From Exiguobacterium oxidotolerans JCM 12280 (GTDB lineage: Bacteria > Bacillota > Bacilli > Exiguobacteriales > Exiguobacteriaceae): a stretch of DNA of 64,000 bases. The notes beneath the pieces were generated by a model, which did no database searches, was not told where the DNA came from, and was given only the letters and a program-made list of their open reading frames with translations. Position numbers and translations under genes: made by a program. Positions 1-7,828 of the stretch are shown here, piece by piece (position 1 is the stretch's first letter; every line of letters starts with the position of its first letter). The DNA lies in assembly GCF_000702625.1 (NCBI RefSeq), contig NZ_JNIS01000001.1, positions 1,054,001 through 1,118,000 of the forward strand, written 5' to 3'.

Positions 1-2
1 AC

Positions 3-29
3 AAAAAGAGACCCACATTTGTGGATCCT
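3..29 (-). terminator. Rho-independent terminator, copy 1
   Basis: Read on the minus strand, ATCCACAAATGTGGGT forms a hairpin followed by CTCTTTTT. The same 26-bp sequence recurs at 410-435, so this looks like a duplicated terminator that lies beyond the repeat element at 60-400. Confidence 0.6.
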
Positions 30-59
30 AGACTATAGATAAACGCACACGAAGATTTT

Positions 60-400
60 TTTACGCGTATCATCTTATCGCGCTTCTCCGTTTTGACTCG
101 TCTTCCAGGCGGCAACCTTCCGCGCCGCTTCGCTTCGCTGCAGGGTCGCAAAAGGTTGCTTTTCGCTTGGAAGCGATTCAAGACGGAACGCTCTTTGAAA
201 CACCTGCATGACTTTTCTTTCCTAGCGATACTGCCTAAAAAGCTTCTCTTTTCGTTGACTCCTACGAAAAAAAAGCACTTGACCGCGTGCAGGCAAGACG
301 CTGCTTGTTGTCCTCAAAGATTAAGGAACAGCGGCTTGCACCTCACACAAGGAATACAACAACAAAGAAAGAAACTTTTATTGTCTAAGGCGGCTTTTTC
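60..400 (+). repeat. Long intergenic repeat, divergent single copy
   Basis: This 340-bp stretch shares several blocks with the tandem repeats at 10.4-11.5 kb and 36.4-37.4 kb: a CGCGCCGCTTCG/CTGCAGGGTCGC block, an AAGCGATTC block, GCCTAAAAAG, and TGACTCCTACG followed by an A-run and a hairpin (GCAC...GTGC, near 270-285). A 105-residue open frame on the plus strand is low-complexity, lacks a convincing ribosome site and is not conserved in the other copies, so I do not call it a gene. Confidence 0.6.
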
Positions 401-408
401 TGCAAACT

Positions 409-436
409 AAAAAAGAGACCCACATTTGTGGATCCC
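409..436 (-). terminator. Terminator of the sigma/anti-sigma operon
   Basis: On the minus strand GGATCCACAAATGTGGGTC is followed by TCTTTTTT, directly downstream of the anti-sigma stop codon at 452. It is identical over 26 bp to the hairpin at 3-29. Confidence 0.75.
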
Positions 437-451
437 TCGACATTTCTTCTC

Positions 452-1210
452 TTATAGTGTAGCGGATGCAATGACTGCTCCGATTGGTTGTTCTAAATCT
501 GGTTCAGGTTCGACCGTAATTGCGACGGCATCAATCTTGCCACTTCCTTTCAGTGCAAAGACTGCTGCTGCTTGACCATCTTGTTCGATGACTCCGTTCG
601 CCTGCACTTGATCGCCTTGAATCGTCCACATCTGATACAACTCGCCTTCTTTAAGCGGTGGCAAGTCTTTCAATTGAACGAGCATGTATTCTTTATCGTC
701 TTTCGTAAAGATCATGCTCGACCCTTGAATTGAAGCCGTACTCTCGAAGTTTCCCATGCCGTTCACTTCATCCAGCGCTAACGCTTCAGTTTGTTCTGGT
801 TCATCTTGCGCTAAGAAATAGGCGTTCGCTCCAAGCGATAACAAGAGAACCGCTGCAATGCTCATTAACCAACCGAGTGGGACTTTTCGTCTCGTTTGCT
901 TTTTCGCACGTTTTGTCTCGAGTTCCGAGGCCTGTTCCGGTGTCGGCTGTTCTGTTTTTGCCATGTTAGGAGCTTCTTGATCCGTCTCGTTTGACGAAGC
1001 AAGGACTTCTCCTAAGATTCTTGATTTCATCCCAGCCGGTACCGGTCGTTCTGGAAGTGATTCCGCGATGGGAAGCATCAATTCTTCCATCTCTTGTAAC
1101 GCCTGCTTGCAGTCGTCACAAGTCGCAAGATGTGCTTCGAACGCGTCTCGATCGGCTGCAGATAACGTTCCATTAAAGTAATCAATTAAATCATGACAAC
1201 GTTCTTCCAT
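452..1210 (-). CDS. RskA-family anti-sigma factor
   Basis: Membrane-bound anti-sigma factor expected to hold the ECF sigma factor encoded just upstream. Residues 1-40 form a zinc-binding anti-sigma domain with the H-x3-C-x2-C motif (HLATCDDC). One transmembrane helix lies near 108-132 (WLMSIAAVLLLSLGANAYF). The extracytoplasmic part, about 140-252, matches the RskA C-terminal domain (LPPLKEGELYQMW, IGAVIASATL). I chose ATG at 1210, which overlaps the sigma stop as TGATG and has GGGAGGG seven bases upstream; an in-frame TTG at 1213 is less likely. Translational coupling fits stoichiometric production with its sigma factor. The inducing signal is not evident. Confidence 0.88.
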   Translation of the reverse strand: MEERCHDLIDYFNGTLSAADRDAFEAHLATCDDCKQALQEMEELMLPIAESLPERPVPAGMKSRILGEVLASSNETDQEAPNMAKTEQPTPEQASELETKRAKKQTRRKVPLGWLMSIAAVLLLSLGANAYFLAQDEPEQTEALALDEVNGMGNFESTASIQGSSMIFTKDDKEYMLVQLKDLPPLKEGELYQMWTIQGDQVQANGVIEQDGQAAAVFALKGSGKIDAVAITVEPEPDLEQPIGAVIASATL

Positions 1211-1755
1211 CAACGTTCCCTCCCTTCCAATAATTTTCGTAACGCTTGAATCGCACTCCTTATCCTCGTCTTCACCGTTCCGAGGGGCAATTCGAGCTGA
1301 TCTGAGATTTGTTGTTGCGTTAACCCTTTAAAATAGACGAGTTCAATTAATTCTTGTTGTTCCGGCTTCAATGCTTGGACGGCTTCACGTACTTCAGAAG
1401 CCGTCTCTCGTTGAACGACCGTTCGTTCGACCGGTTCATCAAATCCACCGTCTCGTTCTTCAATTTCAATAGTCGGTTGTCGCTTCTCACGCCGTAAACA
1501 ATCAAGCGCAGCATTTCGGGTAATCGTCAACACCCACGAAGAGAACTTTCCTTTCTCCGTATTGAAGTCCACACGTCCATTCCATATCTTCATCCAAACT
1601 TCTTGAATAACTTCTTCAGATAATCGATCGTTGTTCGTAAAGCGATGTGCGAATGAAAACAACAGCCTCTCATATTTATCATATAACGTTTCAAGAGCCT
1701 GTTCATCTCCTCCACGCATCTGATGATAAAGCGATTCATCGGATTGAGTATGCAT
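1210..1755 (-). CDS. ECF-type RNA polymerase sigma factor
   Basis: A 181-residue sigma-70 family factor of extracytoplasmic-function type. Region 2 covers roughly residues 10-85 (ALETLYDKYERLLFSFAHR, EEVIQEVWMKIW). Region 4 covers about 125-178 and contains the helix-turn-helix ELPLGTVKTRIRSAIQALRK. It is cotranscribed with the RskA-type anti-sigma gene that overlaps its stop codon. That pairing resembles SigK/RskA-type groups, whose targets are usually envelope or oxidative stress genes. Its own targets are not identifiable here. About 230 bp separate it from the divergent cstR gene. Confidence 0.9.
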   Translation of the reverse strand: MHTQSDESLYHQMRGGDEQALETLYDKYERLLFSFAHRFTNNDRLSEEVIQEVWMKIWNGRVDFNTEKGKFSSWVLTITRNAALDCLRREKRQPTIEIEERDGGFDEPVERTVVQRETASEVREAVQALKPEQQELIELVYFKGLTQQQISDQLELPLGTVKTRIRSAIQALRKLLEGRER

Positions 1756-1908
1756 CCTTCTCCCCCTTGTGATTAGTCAGCCTTATCATATAGTATACGC
1801 AAGCTGACGCAAAATCGTTTTAGTTTTCTTTCGTTATTTTGATTATTTTTCTCCACCACATCCATATTCCCTGTTCTATCAAAAAATATAGCTGAAAAAT
1901 CGATTGAA

Positions 1909-1946
1909 TTGACAGAAATACCTTGATGGGCATAGCATGAAGGTAT
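1909..1946 (+). promoter_or_regulatory. cstR promoter with overlapping inverted repeat
   Basis: TTGACA at 1909-1914 is followed after 17-18 bp by TAGCAT/ATAGCA. An inverted repeat ATACCTT (1918-1924) and AAGGTAT (1940-1946) covers the spacer and the -10 region. CsoR/CstR proteins bind GC-centred palindromes of the ATACC...GGTAT kind, so this is a plausible autoregulatory operator. Functional assignment is inference. Confidence 0.5.
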
Positions 1947-1984
1947 CGAGAATGCGTGTTGCACCTTAGAATGGAGGAAAACGA

Positions 1985-2248
1985 ATGGATTACGATCAAA
2001 AGATGAAAAATCGGGTCAGTCGGATTGAAGGACAACTCCGCGGTATCTTACGGATGATGGAAGAAGGTCAAGATTGTCGTGACGTCATCACTCAATTATC
2101 CGCTGCACGGTCAGCAATGGACCGGACGATTGGTGTCGTCGTTAGCTCAAACTTGATTGAATGTGTTAAAGAAGCTGAAGCAAGTGGTGATGGACAAACA
2201 GAAGACTTAGTTAAGGAAGCTGTCAGTCTTCTTGTCAAAAGCCGTTAA
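1985..2248 (+). CDS. cstR: CstR-like persulfide-sensing repressor (CsoR/DUF156 family)
   Basis: An 87-residue all-helical repressor of the CsoR/RcnR family. The family's metal ligands are Cys-His-Cys. Here the first Cys (EGQDCRDVI) and last Cys (NLIECVK) are present, but the His position is Asn (SSNLIEC), as in Staphylococcus aureus CstR. CstR uses the two cysteines to sense persulfides and polysulfides instead of copper. Overall similarity to CstR (EGQDCRDVITQLSAARSAMDR, KEAVSLLVKSR) is high. GGAGGAAAACG precedes the ATG. No rhodanese, CstA, CstB or sulfide:quinone reductase gene is adjacent; the next gene is 240 bp away behind a terminator, so it appears as a single-gene unit. Confidence 0.85.
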   Translation: MDYDQKMKNRVSRIEGQLRGILRMMEEGQDCRDVITQLSAARSAMDRTIGVVVSSNLIECVKEAEASGDGQTEDLVKEAVSLLVKSR

Positions 2249-2258
2249 TTTAAAGAAT

Positions 2259-2300
2259 GGTCTTCATTTCGGTAAACTTCCGAGCTGAAGACCTTTTTTT
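2259..2300 (+). terminator. cstR terminator
   Basis: GGTCTTCA (2259-2266) pairs with TGAAGACC (2286-2293) and is followed by seven T. Confidence 0.8.
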
Positions 2301-2486
2301 ATAGATTCGATTGAATTTTCGAACGGACGTTTTAGATTAAAGTAAAACAGGTACATTTACTGTGGATACTATGATTCATTTTAGATCGCGACACAAACGA
2401 CTCATATTGCGCTCTTCATGAGATAGCAATGGTAATTTATCTTTACTTGATCGATTCAAGCAAGACCATACGTAGGAGGAACAGAT

Positions 2487-3290
2487 ATGACAGTCTCACT
2501 TTTTATTGATGTAGCATGTAAAACAGGCGAATCGCCTGTCTATGACGCCAAAACGAAACGCTTTTATTTCGTTGACATTCCAAACAAGCTGTTCTTTTCA
2601 TATGATTTGACGACCGAGGCTTTAAAGCCGTTCCAGGTGCCGAGCGCGATCACTTCGATCGCTTTAACTGATGCCCCTGATTTTCTCCGGGTGACTTCAG
2701 AACATGGTTTTGGAACATTCGACCTGAAAGAAGGTCATCTCTCACTCGAAACAAAGTTGACGATGCCCGAATCGGACCGGATGAACGACGGTAAACTCGA
2801 TCCATCTGGGCAGTATGTAGCCGGTAGCATCAATGAAGAGGACGGAGAAACGGCCAGTCTCTATCGACTGCGTCACGATGGCTCGATCGATGTCCTGCAT
2901 GATGGACTCACGAATTCAAATGGTCTCGTCTGGTCAGAGGACGGAACGACGCTGTACCATATCGACACACCGACTAAAAAAGTCTACGCCTTTGACTACG
3001 CACCCGATCAACCCTTGACGAATCGTCGCGTAGCAATCGATTTAGAAGAAGAAGATGGTTTTCCGGACGGCATGACGAAAGACCGGGATGGACATGTTTT
3101 CATCGCGCATTACGCCGGTTCTTGCATTACTCGTTGGAATCTTGAAACGGGCGAGAAGCTCGCACACATCGATTTCCCGGTTGCAAACCCGACGTGCCCA
3201 ATCGCTTATGAAGATCGTCTACTCGTCACGACAGCGGCAGATGGAGACGATTCTGCGCATGCTGGTGCCGTCTTCGAAGTCACATATTAA
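2487..3290 (+). CDS. SMP-30/gluconolactonase/LRE family hydrolase
   Basis: A 267-residue six-bladed beta-propeller of the SMP-30 (regucalcin/gluconolactonase) family, whose members hydrolyse sugar lactones using one divalent metal. Family landmarks are the N-terminal ESPVYD (metal Glu), NDGKLDPSGQYVAGS (substrate/metal Asn and Asp), NSNGLVWSEDGTTLYHID (metal Asn) and DGFPDGMTKDRDGHVFIAHY (catalytic Asp). The ribosome site is TAGGAGGAACAGAT before ATG. It is slightly shorter than the usual 290 residues but looks intact. It stands alone between two terminators, so the substrate cannot be inferred from context. Confidence 0.85.
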   Translation: MTVSLFIDVACKTGESPVYDAKTKRFYFVDIPNKLFFSYDLTTEALKPFQVPSAITSIALTDAPDFLRVTSEHGFGTFDLKEGHLSLETKLTMPESDRMNDGKLDPSGQYVAGSINEEDGETASLYRLRHDGSIDVLHDGLTNSNGLVWSEDGTTLYHIDTPTKKVYAFDYAPDQPLTNRRVAIDLEEEDGFPDGMTKDRDGHVFIAHYAGSCITRWNLETGEKLAHIDFPVANPTCPIAYEDRLLVTTAADGDDSAHAGAVFEVTY

Positions 3291-3300
3291 TTTTTGTTTA

Positions 3301-3328
3301 CTCCTCGGTCCATTCGAGGAGTTTTTTT
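3301..3328 (+). terminator. Terminator after the SMP-30 gene
   Basis: CTCCTCGGTCCATTCGAGGAG followed by seven T. Confidence 0.8.
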
Positions 3329-3397
3329 GTAGACGCCTGTACTAAAACAGGTGATACTAAAGTATCGACGATTATTTTAACGAGGGAGTGAAACGCT

Positions 3398-4105
3398 ATG
3401 CGGATCTCAACGATTGAACGACTCCATCAATTACAGACGACACCATCTTTTTTCCCGGTCAACTGCTATCTTTTTGAAGAAGCCGATAGCCTGACCTTGA
3501 TCGATACCGGAATTTCACTGAACGCCAAAGCAATCTATCACGCTATCAAGTCCCATCATAAACCGTTACGTTCCATCATCTTGACGCATGCCCACGCTGA
3601 CCATGTCGGTTCACTCGACTTCTTGGCGAATGCATTCCCACTCGCCGAAGTGGCGATTAGTTACCGCGACGCAGCGCTTCTTAGCGGTGATGAATCGCTT
3701 CGTGAAGGAGAGACGACACCTTTAAAAGGGGGCATCCCGAAAAACATCAAGACACGACCAGACCGTTTGCTTGAAAGCGGCCAACAAGTCGGAAGCCTAA
3801 GCGTCATTACGTCTCCCGGACACACTCCTGGCTCGATTTCCTTATGGCATGAAGGCAGTCGGACGTTGATTGCCGGAGATGCCTTCCAAACACAAGGCGG
3901 AATCGCTGTTTCCGGCGATACGCGCTGGCAGTTCCCGTTCCCTGCTCTCGCGACTTGGGATAAAGACGTCGCCTTGAAGTCCGCCCATCAATTGACGGAA
4001 CTGACGCCCGACATCCTTGCGACTGGACATGGTCCTCTCGTTCTCGCACCGAGCTATGAAATGCGTGAAGCTGTCGATCGGTTTGAACAATTGTTAAAAC
4101 GCTGA
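3398..4105 (+). CDS. MBL-fold metallo-hydrolase
   Basis: A 235-residue metallo-beta-lactamase-fold hydrolase with the full set of metal ligands: THAHADHVGSLD (HxHxDH, around residue 68), SPGHTPGSISLW (third-site His), AGDAF (bridging Asp) and ATGHGP (final His). This resembles the glyoxalase II-like and YqgX/YhfI-type housekeeping hydrolases whose substrates are often unknown. The start is supported by GAGGGAGTGAAACGCT before ATG. It does not carry the rhodanese domain of CstB-type persulfide dioxygenases, so a link to the nearby CstR is not supported. Confidence 0.85.
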   Translation: MRISTIERLHQLQTTPSFFPVNCYLFEEADSLTLIDTGISLNAKAIYHAIKSHHKPLRSIILTHAHADHVGSLDFLANAFPLAEVAISYRDAALLSGDESLREGETTPLKGGIPKNIKTRPDRLLESGQQVGSLSVITSPGHTPGSISLWHEGSRTLIAGDAFQTQGGIAVSGDTRWQFPFPALATWDKDVALKSAHQLTELTPDILATGHGPLVLAPSYEMREAVDRFEQLLKR

Positions 4106-4119
4106 TCCCACAACAATCT

Positions 4120-4470
4120 ACCGAACCCTTTGCCCTGCTTAAAAAGCAGGAAGTGCGGGAGATCAAAGCGTCTTTTTTCGTTGCTTTCCTCGGGCGACCT
4201 CTGAAAGTGCGTTAAAAACGCACTTTTCCCCGTAGGAGTCAACGAAACGTGCCGCTTATTAGGCCGTAGCGTAAGTATAGACAAGTCATGTAGCCGATTT
4301 AGAGGGCAATCCGTCTTGAATCGCATTAAACCAAAAAAGCAATCGGTCGTGCCCCTGTCGCTTTGAAGACGAGACGAGGAACTGATCGCATCTAGACATA
4401 GCGTATTCACTTCTCGCACAAGTTTTTCTACACGCCCAAAGGGTCTGATTCAAAAGCGGGAACCACTCTC
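4120..4470 (-). repeat. Long intergenic repeat, inverted copy
   Basis: Reverse complement of the family seen at 60-400, 10.4-11.5 kb and 36.4-37.4 kb. On the minus strand CGTTGACTCCTACGGG is followed by AAAA and a perfect hairpin AAGTGCGTT-TTT-AACGCACTT (about 4203-4228). The stem sequence differs from other copies while pairing is kept. Open frames here are short and unsupported. Confidence 0.6.
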
Positions 4471-4548
4471 GATTAAAGGAATCAGGACTTTTCCATACGT
4501 ATCTCAGTCAAATACTCAACTATCTTGAACAAAAAAAATTGTATAGAT

Positions 4549-4590
4549 ATGGCCGATGATCCCGTCAAAAGTGGGGTCATCGGCCATTTA
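4549..4590. terminator. Bidirectional hairpin after the glucosidase gene
   Basis: ATGGCCGATGA...TCATCGGCCAT, a 10-11 bp stem located between the repeat and the minus-strand alpha-glucosidase. T-runs occur downstream only at some distance. Confidence 0.55.
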
Positions 4591-4611
4591 CTTAATCGAG
4601 GACGGGAATGT

Positions 4612-6222
4612 TCATCCTCGACTCGTTTGGTACAGACGTGCCTCATAGGGCTGTAAGATCTCACTTGCACTCTCTTCATAGTTCGAGAGAAGTAACTGTT
4701 CATTCGGTAAGGCGAATGTCGTTTCGACCTGTTCATCGTGGACGTTCAAGACGATTCGCCACGTCACTCCTTCGAATTCCCGTTCATATACGTAAAGATA
4801 AGGATCCTGAATCGCCAAATCACGATACACGCCATACACCATGACAGGATGTTCTTTTCGTAATTGAATCAACTCCCGGTAGAACGCTAGAACCGATTGC
4901 GGATCCTGTTCAGCTGCCTGCACGTTGATTGTTTTATAGTTCGGATTGACCGTCATCCACGGTGTCCCTGTCGTAAATCCGCTTGCCTGGCTATCATCCC
5001 ATTGCATCGGTGTCCGCGAATTGTCCCGTGCCCGTAGCTGCATCGATGACAAGACAGTGCCACTTGGCTCTCCTGCTGCGATGCGTTCCTCGTAACGATT
5101 ACGAAAGGCAACGTCTTGGTACAAAGAAGCATCCGAGAAGCGAATACCCGTCATCCCGATTTCTTCCCCTTGATAGACATACGGGATACCAGGAAGCGTA
5201 TGTAACATCAAGCCGAGTAACTTGGCGCTCTCGACACGATAGTGCTCGCTACCGAATCGTGTGACTTGTCTTGTGTGATCATGATTATTTAAAAATTGTG
5301 AAGCAATGCCTTTCGGATAGAGCGCATCGTACCACCGTTTTTGAATTTGCTTAAATCGTGGTAAGTCCATATCTTCCATGTCATCAGCGACTTCGAAATG
5401 AAACAACGTCTGTAACTCCTGACGTTCTTCGCTGACATATAACAGCCCGTCTTCGGGACCGACAAACGGAATCTCCCCGACCGTAAACAACTTTTTTCCC
5501 GCAAGAACTTCTTGATGCATCTCCTGTAAAAATTCATGGACTCCCGGTTGATTGCCTAAGTAGGACAAGTCAAACGGATCCTCCACATCGTCAAACGTCG
5601 CTCGTTTTTTAATCAAATTGATGACGTCCATCCGGAAACCGTCGATGCCTCGGTCGATCCACCATCGCATCATCGCGTAGATAGCTTGACGGACGCCAGG
5701 CTGTTCCCAGTTCAAATCAGGTTGTTCTGACGCAAACGAATGAAAATAGTACTGTTGCCGTCCTTCATCCCACGTCCAGGGACTCGGCGCGAAATACGAC
5801 CGCCAATTGTTTGGTGGTGTTCCTTTTTCCCCGTCATGCCAAATGTACCAATCTGACTTACCATTCGTTTGATCACGGCGCGACTCCTCAAACCAGTGAT
5901 GTTGATTACTTGTATGATTGACGACAAGATCGAAGATGACTTTCAGACCACGTGCGTGAGAAGCTCGAATTAAATCATCCACGTCCTCCATCGTTCCGGC
6001 CTTTTCCATGATGCCGTAATAGTCAGCGATGTCGTAGCCATTGTCGACATCAGGTGATGTATAACAGGGGTTGAGCCAAATGACATCGACGCCAAGAGAA
6101 GCAATGTAGTCGAGCTTTTCGATCACGCCCCGCAAGTCCCCCATTCCGTCTCCATTCGAGTCGTTAAAACTCCGCCAGTACACTTGATAAACGACGGCTT
6201 CTTTCCACCAGGTCCGATTCAT
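4612..6222 (-). CDS. Oligo-1,6-glucosidase / alpha-glucosidase (GH13)
   Basis: A cytoplasmic GH13 glycoside hydrolase of about 536 residues, the usual length for oligo-1,6-glucosidases. The catalytic triad is visible: nucleophile Asp in GFRMDVIN, acid/base Glu in TVGEIPFVG and transition-state Asp in LNNHDHTR. Conserved region V reads QPDLN and the residue after the nucleophile is Val; in this subfamily both favour alpha-1,6 over alpha-1,4 linkages (isomaltose, isomaltotriose, panose), a family-based inference. The start at 6222 (MNRTWW) is preferred because GGGAG lies nine bases upstream; the ATG at 6231 directly abuts the same GGGAG. No transporter or regulator is adjacent. Confidence 0.9.
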   Translation of the reverse strand: MNRTWWKEAVVYQVYWRSFNDSNGDGMGDLRGVIEKLDYIASLGVDVIWLNPCYTSPDVDNGYDIADYYGIMEKAGTMEDVDDLIRASHARGLKVIFDLVVNHTSNQHHWFEESRRDQTNGKSDWYIWHDGEKGTPPNNWRSYFAPSPWTWDEGRQQYYFHSFASEQPDLNWEQPGVRQAIYAMMRWWIDRGIDGFRMDVINLIKKRATFDDVEDPFDLSYLGNQPGVHEFLQEMHQEVLAGKKLFTVGEIPFVGPEDGLLYVSEERQELQTLFHFEVADDMEDMDLPRFKQIQKRWYDALYPKGIASQFLNNHDHTRQVTRFGSEHYRVESAKLLGLMLHTLPGIPYVYQGEEIGMTGIRFSDASLYQDVAFRNRYEERIAAGEPSGTVLSSMQLRARDNSRTPMQWDDSQASGFTTGTPWMTVNPNYKTINVQAAEQDPQSVLAFYRELIQLRKEHPVMVYGVYRDLAIQDPYLYVYEREFEGVTWRIVLNVHDEQVETTFALPNEQLLLSNYEESASEILQPYEARLYQTSRG

Positions 6223-6388
6223 CTTTTCCATCTCCCGTCTAGTAGTCGATTGATTACTTGTCTAGTGTATCAAGAACGTCGTCTGAAATTGGCACGTTCT
6301 TCTAATTTTTAAGGAATTTAAAAAAACCTCTTTCATTTTGACTGAAAATTCGCTATTCTTGACGACAATACCTGAAGGAGGAACAGAG

Positions 6389-7576
6389 ATGAAACATTTC
6401 GCCCCATCGATCGCCATCGATCGCTTGCCCGATCCCGTCTTCGCAGAACTGGCCCAGCGGATCGGTTCCGTCAAAGCCGCAGGACACGACGTCATCACGC
6501 TCGGTCAAGGAACGCCGGACCAGACGACACCCGTACATATTCTCGATGCTTTAAGACAAGCCATCGATGATGCAAGTAATCTCCAGTACCCTCCGTTTCG
6601 CGGACACGATTTCTTAAAGCAGGCCGTCGCTAATTTTTATGAATCAGAATTTGGCGTGTCGATTGATCCGGCGACAGAAGTCGCGATTTTGCTCGGAAGT
6701 AAGGCCGGCATCGTCGCCCTTCCGCAGACGATCGTCAATCCCGGTGAAGGGGTCATCGTCCCGGATCCCGGTTACCCGGATTACTTATCGGGCGCAGCAC
6801 TTGCCGGTGCGTATCCGATCACGCTGCCACTTCTCGCTGAAAATAGCTTTTTGCCTGACTATAACTTACTCGATTCGCTTGACGTCGAACGAGCCCGGAT
6901 GTTGTTCCTCAACTACCCAAGCAATCCGACCGGTGCGACAGCGACAGCGGAAGCCTTTGAACAGACGGTCGCGTTCGCTGATGCACATGACATTTGCGTC
7001 GTCCATGACTTAGCGTACGGCGGGATCAGTTTCGATGGTCCGACGCGGAGTTTCCTCCAAACGGAAGGCGCTAAGAATGTCGGGATTGAGTTATTTTCAC
7101 TCTCTAAACGGTTCAACATGTCCGGCTTCCGGATTGCCTTTGCAATCGGTAATCCGTCCGTCATCGCGAGCATCGAAACATACCAGGAACACCTTTACGT
7201 CAGTGCCTTCACACCGATCCAGCATGCAGCGACGGTCGCACTTTCAAGCGATCAGACATGTGTCCGTGAACTGAGCGCCTTGTATGAGACGCGACGTGAT
7301 GCGTTGTTCGGTGCATTAAACGAAATCGGCTGGGCAGGACCGGTTCCGGGTGGTTCGTTTTTCGTCTGGCTGCCGGTCCCGTCCGGCTTCACGTCCCAAA
7401 GCTTCACCGATCACCTGCTCGACGAAGCGCACGTCGCCGTGACACCGGGTCACTTCTTCGGTACGTATGGTGAAGGTTACGTCCGGATCAGTTTGATTGC
7501 CGATGTCGACCGGCTCGTCGAGGCTGTCAAACGAATCGGGACCCTACAGCTCTTCCAAACCGCCGTTGCCGAATAA
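6389..7576 (+). CDS. mtnE: Methionine-salvage aminotransferase (MtnE-like)
   Basis: A 395-residue fold-type I PLP aminotransferase very close to Bacillus subtilis MtnE (YkrV), which converts 2-keto-4-methylthiobutyrate to methionine. Shared blocks include GHDVITLGQGTPDQTTP, FRGHDFLKQAVANFY, VPDPGYPDYLSGAALA, LNYPSNPTGA and SLSKRFNMSGFRIAFA, where Lys is the Schiff-base lysine. AGGAGGAACAG precedes the ATG at 6389; upstream in-frame codons have no ribosome site. It lies directly before the SAM riboswitch and metNIQ, which supports the methionine role, though the riboswitch lies after this gene and acts on the next operon. Confidence 0.88.
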   Translation: MKHFAPSIAIDRLPDPVFAELAQRIGSVKAAGHDVITLGQGTPDQTTPVHILDALRQAIDDASNLQYPPFRGHDFLKQAVANFYESEFGVSIDPATEVAILLGSKAGIVALPQTIVNPGEGVIVPDPGYPDYLSGAALAGAYPITLPLLAENSFLPDYNLLDSLDVERARMLFLNYPSNPTGATATAEAFEQTVAFADAHDICVVHDLAYGGISFDGPTRSFLQTEGAKNVGIELFSLSKRFNMSGFRIAFAIGNPSVIASIETYQEHLYVSAFTPIQHAATVALSSDQTCVRELSALYETRRDALFGALNEIGWAGPVPGGSFFVWLPVPSGFTSQSFTDHLLDEAHVAVTPGHFFGTYGEGYVRISLIADVDRLVEAVKRIGTLQLFQTAVAE

Positions 7577-7587
7577 TTCTGAAAAAA

Positions 7588-7620
7588 CGTTTGACAGATG
7601 GGAATCATTTCCGTTAAAGT
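7588..7620 (+). promoter_or_regulatory. Promoter of the metNIQ transcript
   Basis: TTGACA near 7590, a spacer of about 17 bp and TTAAAGT/AAAGTAAAT as a weak -10, placed about 40 bp upstream of the SAM riboswitch aptamer. Confidence 0.45.
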
Positions 7621-7638
7621 AAATCCCAACAGCATAGC

Positions 7639-7809
7639 TACTTATCGAGAGCGACCGAGGGATTAGGCCCAACGACGTCCGGCAACCACCAGTAATGGAA
7701 CGGTGCCACATCCTACAGAACTTCTTTTGTTCTGAGAGATAAGTTACGAAACTCTACACTTCGTCGCTTTTTTCTGGTTGCTCTCTAACTGGAAAAAAGC
7801 GATTTTTTT
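7639..7809 (+). promoter_or_regulatory. SAM-I (S-box) riboswitch with terminator
   Basis: Canonical S-box landmarks: CTTATCGAGAG (P1 left arm), GAGGGA, GGCCC, CCGGCAACC, AATGG, GGTGCCA and GAGAGATAAG (P1 right arm, ending about 7746). An intrinsic terminator follows, TCGCTTTTTTC...GGAAAAAAGCGA (7764-7802) with seven T. High SAM should terminate transcription before metN. Confidence 0.95.
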
Positions 7810-7828
7810 GTATAGGGAGGGAAACATC

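Noticed and set aside
93-410. 105-residue plus-strand frame
   Set aside because: It lies wholly in a repeat copy, lacks a ribosome site and is not maintained in other copies.
3398-4105. MBL protein as a CstB-type persulfide dioxygenase of the CstR regulon
   Set aside because: It lacks a rhodanese domain, and a terminator plus an unrelated gene separate it from cstR.
4054-4419. 121-residue minus-strand frame near 4.1-4.4 kb
   Set aside because: It spans the end of the MBL gene and an inverted repeat copy, with no domain or ribosome site.
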